From Alphaproteobacteria bacterium (GTDB lineage: Bacteria; Pseudomonadota; Alphaproteobacteria; Micavibrionales; Micavibrionaceae): a DNA stretch of 64,000 bases. A program made the translations under genes and the position numbers. This document shows positions 59,574-64,000 of the stretch, in pieces. Position 1 is the stretch's first letter. Each line of letters starts with the position of its first letter. The stretch is from positions 124,001 through 188,000 of the forward strand of contig NVTV01000021.1 of NCBI GenBank assembly GCA_002401695.1. Direction: 5' to 3'. The notes below the pieces were generated by a model. That model saw nothing but the letters and a program-made list of their open reading frames with translations, was not told the origin of the DNA and searched no databases.

Positions 59574-60089
59574 ATGGCTAAGAAACCACGTATACACCCG
59601 TATATTACTCAAGATAACTACGTGCGCCTGCGCGCCCTTGGCAAGTGTCCGGGACGCTACGAGTCCGAAATCGTAGACAAAGCTTTGGCTGCATTTTTCT
59701 CTAATGAGGTGGACGATAAAAGGGACGCAGCCCTTATACGCAGGCTCGACCGTATGACCCGTCAAATGGAAGGCTTGAAGCGTAAGCAGATTATCAATGC
59801 GGAAGCATTTGCTTTGTATGTGCGTTACTTCCTTACCGTCATTCCCGCAGTTCCCAATCAAGATAAAGATGCTGCACGTTCTCAAGGGGCCGTTCGTTTT
59901 GAAAACTATCTGCAATCCCTAAAGCGGGTTTTGGAGGACGGCGAGCGCGTATTGTTCACAGCCCTTGAAGATGTGGTCGTTGATGAAAGTGCATATTTTA
60001 CGAAAGAAGAATTGATGCGGATGCACATTCCCCAACCCAAAAAGAATGCTGATCGAAAGTCACAAAAAGCGGAGGTGGAAAATGTCTAA
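59574..60089 (+). CDS. Ribbon-helix-helix-type conjugal transfer protein between traG and trbB
   Basis: A 171-residue protein from the ATG at 59574 (one base after the TraG tail stop). The N-terminus KKPRIHPYITQDNYVRLRALG followed by YESEIVDKALAAFF looks like a CopG/ribbon-helix-helix domain; the rest is helical (RRLDRMTRQMEGLKRK). This gene class occupies the traG-trbB gap in many Trb elements and probably regulates transfer genes. Its end overlaps trbB by eight bases. Confidence 0.8.
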   Translation: MAKKPRIHPYITQDNYVRLRALGKCPGRYESEIVDKALAAFFSNEVDDKRDAALIRRLDRMTRQMEGLKRKQIINAEAFALYVRYFLTVIPAVPNQDKDAARSQGAVRFENYLQSLKRVLEDGERVLFTALEDVVVDESAYFTKEELMRMHIPQPKKNADRKSQKAEVENV

Positions 60090-61086
60090 TCTCAATCCGC
60101 AAACCGCCAAACGCACACGCGCAATGTTGAGTACGGCTCTTGGCCCCATCATTACGGAAGCTCTTGCTGATCCTCTTATTGTCGAGATTATGGTCAATCC
60201 AGACGGCCATGTTTGGACGGACAAGCATGGAGTAGGGCGCGTCGATACGGGCCAGATTATGCCCCCATCTGAATCTGAACGTATAGTACGGTTAGTGGCA
60301 AGTCATATCCATCAGGAAGCCAATAGAAAGAACCCTGTTGTAAGTGCAGAACTTCCCGGAAATGGCGAACGGTTTGAAGGTGTATTGCCCCCTGTATCTG
60401 CCAATCCGTGTTTTTCAATTCGTAAAAATGCCAGCCGCATATTCACGCTGACTGATTATGTGGAAGCAGGAACGCTTCAATCTACCCAAGCCTTTGCGCT
60501 TGAACAGGCCGTAAAGTGCCGGATGAACATATTGATTGTTGGCGGGACTTCCAGCGGCAAGACCACGCTCGCCAATGCGTTGCTACACGAAATGGCAAAA
60601 TCCAACGACCGTATTGTTATTCTTGAAGACACACGAGAACTCCGTTGTGACGCGCCCGATCAAGTCGCTCTACGCACACAAATAGGTCGAAATGGGGCTG
60701 GCTCTATAAGTCTTGCCGATCTTGTCCGTTCCACTCTGCGTTTACGGCCAGACCGTATCATCATTGGTGAGGTTAGGGGGCCGGAAGCACTCGACATGCT
60801 GAAAGCGTGGAATACAGGGCATCCGGGCGGCATTGCTACCATTCACGCCAATTCTGCATACGCAGGACTTTCCCGCGTCGAACAACTTATTCTCGAAGGT
60901 TCCGCCCATCTACCCCGCGAACTCATAGCGGAAGCCCTCGATTTGATTGTCTTTATATCAGGGCGCGGGAGTGCGCGCAAAATCGAAACCGTGAGCGAAT
61001 TGACCGATCTCAAACACAGTAAATACACGCTTACCCCTTTCAACCCAAAACCTATTCAACTTGTCAAAAAAGGAGACACAAAATGA
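60082..61086 (+). CDS. trbB: TrbB, VirB11-type conjugation ATPase
   Basis: A 334-residue hexameric secretion ATPase from the ATG at 60082 with GGAGG upstream. Walker A is GGTSSGKTT (residues 154-162), followed by VILEDTRELRC (Asp box), RPDRIIIGEVRGPEALDML (Walker B) and the His box GHPGGIATIHANSA. It powers pilus assembly and DNA transfer at the inner membrane of the type IV system. Coupled to trbC by a four-base overlap. Confidence 0.95.
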   Translation: MSNLNPQTAKRTRAMLSTALGPIITEALADPLIVEIMVNPDGHVWTDKHGVGRVDTGQIMPPSESERIVRLVASHIHQEANRKNPVVSAELPGNGERFEGVLPPVSANPCFSIRKNASRIFTLTDYVEAGTLQSTQAFALEQAVKCRMNILIVGGTSSGKTTLANALLHEMAKSNDRIVILEDTRELRCDAPDQVALRTQIGRNGAGSISLADLVRSTLRLRPDRIIIGEVRGPEALDMLKAWNTGHPGGIATIHANSAYAGLSRVEQLILEGSAHLPRELIAEALDLIVFISGRGSARKIETVSELTDLKHSKYTLTPFNPKPIQLVKKGDTK

Positions 61087-61397
61087 ATACACGACTTTTA
61101 AAACTTACGGGCATGGCTATCGGCCTAAGTCTGTTGATTTCGAGCAATGCTTACGCGGCAGGTTCGGGAATGCCTTGGGAGGGGCCGCTTAATAGCATCC
61201 TGATTTCTATAGAAGGGCCAGTGGCTAAGATGATCGGTACGCTTGCCGTTATTATTACGGGTCTGACTTTGGCCTTTGGTGATACAGGCGGCGGTTTTCG
61301 TAAGCTCATTCAGATTGTTTTTGGCCTCACAATCGCCTTTACCGCGACAAGTTTTTTCTTGTCATTCTTCTCATTTGGCGGCGGTGCGGTGATTTAA
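61083..61397 (+). CDS. trbC: TrbC, conjugative pilin (VirB2-like)
   Basis: A 104-residue propilin with a signal sequence ending AYAAG (about residue 22), a short loop (SGMPWEGPLNSILISIEGPVAKM) and two transmembrane helices (about 52-70 and 80-98). This matches TrbC pilins, which are cyclised in related systems. Lies between trbB and trbD. Confidence 0.9.
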   Translation: MNTRLLKLTGMAIGLSLLISSNAYAAGSGMPWEGPLNSILISIEGPVAKMIGTLAVIITGLTLAFGDTGGGFRKLIQIVFGLTIAFTATSFFLSFFSFGGGAVI

Positions 61398-61398
61398 T

Positions 61399-61662
61399 AT
61401 GCCCCAAATGCAAGTAGAGGGTTTTTCCATACCCGTACACCGTTCATTGACCGAGCAAATCCTAATGGGTGGTGCGCCTCGAAAGGCCACCATCCTAAAC
61501 GGGACGTTTGCCGCAGCCCTTGGGCTTGGCCTGCAATTATGGCTCGCCGGACTTCTCTATTGGGTAATTGCCCACGGCATTTGCGTATGGGCAGCCAAAC
61601 GTGACCCTCAATTCATGGACGTACTTGCAAGGCATGTTCGCCACAAAGGATATTTACTGTGA
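61399..61662 (+). CDS. trbD: TrbD, type IV secretion inner-membrane protein (VirB3-like)
   Basis: An 87-residue protein with IPVHRSLTEQILMGGAPRK at the start, the conserved VirB3/TrbD lead, and one long hydrophobic region (about 35-58), ending KRDPQFMDVLARHVRHKGYL. One base after trbC and overlapping trbE by four bases. Confidence 0.92.
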   Translation: MPQMQVEGFSIPVHRSLTEQILMGGAPRKATILNGTFAAALGLGLQLWLAGLLYWVIAHGICVWAAKRDPQFMDVLARHVRHKGYLL

Positions 61663-64000
61663 TAAATTTAGCTGAATACGCAAAGACCCAAACACGTTTG
61701 GCTGACTATCTGCCTTGGGCATGTTTGATTGCCCCCGGTGTTGTCTTGAACAAAGACGGGAGTTTCCAGCGAAGCGCAATGTTTCGTGGACCGGACTTGG
61801 ACAGCTCCACACAAGAGGAGCTTGTGAGTATCTGCGCTCGTATCAACAACGCGCTTAAGCGCTTTGGTTCCTCATGGGCGTTGTATTTTGAAGCCCGCCG
61901 CGAACCATCCGTATCCTATCCCACGTCTGCATGGCGTGACCCTGTTGCTGAATTGGTAGACCAAGAAAGACGTGCTGCATTTGAGACGCCCAAAGAAAAT
62001 GCAAGAGATGCCCAATATTTCGAGAACTCATATTATCTTACGTTCGCTTATTTGCCACCGATGGACACGGTGAACAAAATTGAAGACCTGATTATTGAAA
62101 AACCCGAAGGCGAGAAGAAGCAAATGGCGGCGGATTATCTAAACCGCTTTCTGGCAGAGACAGAAAAGACACTAGATTTGTTTGCGTCATTACTACCGCA
62201 TGTACGGTTTCTGGACGACGACGAAACACTCACATATTTACATGGCTGTATTTCTCCCAATCGCCATAAGGTCAAAACGCCGGATGTTCCAGCCTACCTT
62301 GATGCCATTATCGGAGGTGCAGATTTAGTTGGTGGATTAGAGCCTATGCTTGGTGGTGAAGCTTTAAGGGTCTTATCCATTCAAGGTTTCCCGAACACCA
62401 CACAACCGGGTATTCTTGATGATCTGAATAGGCTCGGTTTTGAATATCGGTGGACGACACGTTTTCTACCGATGGATAAATTGGAAGCCACTAAGGTTCT
62501 TACCCGCTATCGCCGCCAATGGTTTGCAAAGCGTAAGTCTATAATGTTGGTTGTCAAAGAAGTAATGACCAATGAAGCGTCAGCACTTGTAGACACGGAT
62601 GCAGACAATAAAGCCTACGATACAGATGCCGCTTTACAAATCCTGGGATCAGACAATGTAAGTTTCGGTTATATCACGACCTCGATAGCAATCCACCATC
62701 CAGACCCGCTTATTGCAGATGAAATGATCCGCTCTATTGAGCGTGTTATCAATGGGCGTGGATTTGTAACTATCCGCGAAACCGTCAATGCGGTTGACGC
62801 ATGGCTCGGTACATTACCCGGCAATCCATACGCAAACGTCAGACAACCAATCGTGCATACGCTTAACTTGGCGCATTTGATGCCATTGTCTGCGGTATGG
62901 GCAGGACCATCTACAAACAAACATTTGAATGCGCCACCATTACTATATGCAACAACCGGCGCGCAAACGCCGTTCCGTCTGGTGTTACACCAAGGCGATG
63001 TAGGGCATACTTTGATTGTCGGGCCGACAGGGGCAGGCAAGTCGGTATTGCTTTCATTATTGGCACTTCAATTCAGACGGTACGAAGGCGCGCAAGTTTT
63101 CATATTCGATAAGGGTGCATCTGCTCGCGCCGCCACGCTTGGCCTTGGTGGAGAGTATTACGATCTTGGCAATGACGGGGAACTAGCCTTCCAACCGCTT
63201 GCCAATATCGACCAGATGAGCGAACGGGCATGGGCTTTGGAGTGGGTGATTAGCCTGCTTGTTAATGAAGGCTTGGAGCAAACACCCGAGTTGAAAGATA
63301 CGGTCTGGTCTGCCCTTAATTCTCTCTCTAGTGCGCCAAAAGTTGAACGTACCATGACCGGATTGTCGGCCCTCTTACAATCCAACGAAATTCGCCAAGC
63401 CTTGCAGCCTTATACACTCGACGGAGCGCATGGCAGTTTGCTCGATGCAGACAACGAAACGCTCGGTGAAGCAGATGTTCAGTGTTTCGAGATGGAAGAA
63501 TTGATGCACAACAAAGCGTTGATCGTTCCCGTGTTGACGTATCTTTTCCATAAACTCGAAGCACGTTTTAACGGCCAGCCGAGTTTGCTTATTCTCGATG
63601 AAGCATGGGTGTTCTTGGACGACCCGGTATTTGCCCCGCGTATTCGCGAATGGCTAAAAGTCCTGCGTAAGAAAAATGTGTCTGTCATATTCGCCACGCA
63701 ATCCTTGTCAGATATTGCGTCGAGCCAGATTGCGCCTGCATTGATAGAGTCTTGCCCATCCAGAATTTTCCTACCCAATGATAGAGCGCAAGAACCGCAA
63801 CAATGTAAAATCTATGAGCAGTTCGGACTAAATCCGCACCAGATTGAGATTGTCGCCAGAGCCACACCGAAACGGGATTATTATTTTCAGTCGCGGGCAG
63901 GGAACAGATTGTTTGATTTGGGTCTTGGCCCGGTGGCACTTGCCTTTTGTGCCAGCGCGTCAAAAGACGACCAAGAGCAGATGAATATCATCCTTAAAAA
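61659..64000 (+). CDS. trbE: TrbE, VirB4-type conjugation ATPase, 3' end beyond window
   Basis: Starts at GTG 61659 in overlap with the trbD stop and stays open to the window end (780 codons seen of roughly 800-820). The N-terminal part LAEYAKTQTRLADYLPWACLI-type sequence contains YLPWACLIAPGVVLNKDG, typical of TrbE; Walker A is GPTGAGKS at residues 455-462, then VFIFDKGASARA and Walker B SLLILDEAWVFLDDP. It is the largest motor of the type IV transfer channel. No lesion is seen in the visible part. Confidence 0.93.
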   Translation, partial: MINLAEYAKTQTRLADYLPWACLIAPGVVLNKDGSFQRSAMFRGPDLDSSTQEELVSICARINNALKRFGSSWALYFEARREPSVSYPTSAWRDPVAELVDQERRAAFETPKENARDAQYFENSYYLTFAYLPPMDTVNKIEDLIIEKPEGEKKQMAADYLNRFLAETEKTLDLFASLLPHVRFLDDDETLTYLHGCISPNRHKVKTPDVPAYLDAIIGGADLVGGLEPMLGGEALRVLSIQGFPNTTQPGILDDLNRLGFEYRWTTRFLPMDKLEATKVLTRYRRQWFAKRKSIMLVVKEVMTNEASALVDTDADNKAYDTDAALQILGSDNVSFGYITTSIAIHHPDPLIADEMIRSIERVINGRGFVTIRETVNAVDAWLGTLPGNPYANVRQPIVHTLNLAHLMPLSAVWAGPSTNKHLNAPPLLYATTGAQTPFRLVLHQGDVGHTLIVGPTGAGKSVLLSLLALQFRRYEGAQVFIFDKGASARAATLGLGGEYYDLGNDGELAFQPLANIDQMSERAWALEWVISLLVNEGLEQTPELKDTVWSALNSLSSAPKVERTMTGLSALLQSNEIRQALQPYTLDGAHGSLLDADNETLGEADVQCFEMEELMHNKALIVPVLTYLFHKLEARFNGQPSLLILDEAWVFLDDPVFAPRIREWLKVLRKKNVSVIFATQSLSDIASSQIAPALIESCPSRIFLPNDRAQEPQQCKIYEQFGLNPHQIEIVARATPKRDYYFQSRAGNRLFDLGLGPVALAFCASASKDDQEQMNIILK

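Larger units (their letters stand above)
56123..64000 (+). mobile_element. Part of an integrative conjugative element (TraG/Trb type), right side beyond window
   Basis: ArdC, DUF736, DUF2285, a TraG tail, a ribbon-helix-helix-type protein and trbB, trbC, trbD, trbE in the fixed order of alphaproteobacterial Trb-type elements. No integrase, relaxase or replication/partition gene is present on the left side, and TraG is mostly deleted, so the element is rearranged. A tRNA-like fragment lies at 57326-57350. Confidence 0.75.

Overview
The window comes from a TonB-receptor-rich alphaproteobacterium of modest GC content (mid-40s percent, judged by eye). Pointers are the sphingomonad-style protocatechuate 4,5-cleavage (lig) genes, several large TonB-dependent receptors with periplasmic or lipoprotein esterases, a FecI/FecR/receptor module, and a Trb-type conjugation module of the kind found in alphaproteobacterial integrative elements. 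I cannot name the genus.

Bases 1-1565 hold a truncated alpha/beta hydrolase and a lipoprotein esterase. Bases 2103-10202 carry the whole protocatechuate 4,5-cleavage pathway in two divergent operons around a LysR regulator: a NAD-binding protein of unknown role, ligJ, ligA, ligB and ligC leftward, and ligK, ligU and ligI rightward. Bases 10229-21802 carry feeder genes: an AraC regulator with pobA (4-hydroxybenzoate), vanA (vanillate), a MarR regulator, a TonB receptor, vanillin dehydrogenase, feruloyl-CoA hydratase/lyase, an AMP-forming feruloyl-CoA synthetase and an aromatic-acid MFS transporter. Together they would take ferulate, and with 4-coumarate and 4-hydroxybenzoate, to protocatechuate and then to pyruvate and oxaloacetate. 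The vanillate demethylase reductase (VanB) is not in the window.

Bases 22282-39922 hold a second catabolic cluster whose substrate I cannot name: acyl-CoA dehydrogenase, 3-oxoadipyl-CoA-type thiolase, TonB receptor, tannase/feruloyl-esterase lipoprotein, an alpha/beta hydrolase lacking its nucleophile, an anion symporter, a DUF35/thiolase-like pair, GST, family III CoA-transferase, carboxymuconolactone-decarboxylase-like protein, LigI-like hydrolase, 3-hydroxyacyl-CoA dehydrogenase and enoyl-CoA hydratase, closed by a convergent GntR regulator. It reads as uptake, ester cleavage, CoA activation and beta-oxidation of a plant-derived ester.

Bases 40323-46488 are mixed: an AraC remnant, a secreted esterase, a membrane-bound LytTR regulator divergent from a secreted peptidase-like hydrolase, and an HxlR regulator with a small membrane protein. 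Bases 46754-53626 form an ECF sigma factor / FecR / TonB receptor / lasso-peptide-isopeptidase-like set without lasso biosynthesis genes; the receptor has an in-frame amber stop. A degenerate isochorismatase-fold protein follows.

From about 54.6 kb mobile DNA begins: an IS110-family transposase, then an ArdC antirestriction gene, a decayed and an intact DUF736 gene, a DUF2285 gene, only the C-terminal end of the coupling protein TraG, a ribbon-helix-helix-type gene, and trbB, trbC, trbD and trbE (running off the end). The missing body of TraG suggests the element is internally deleted and may not be self-transmissible.
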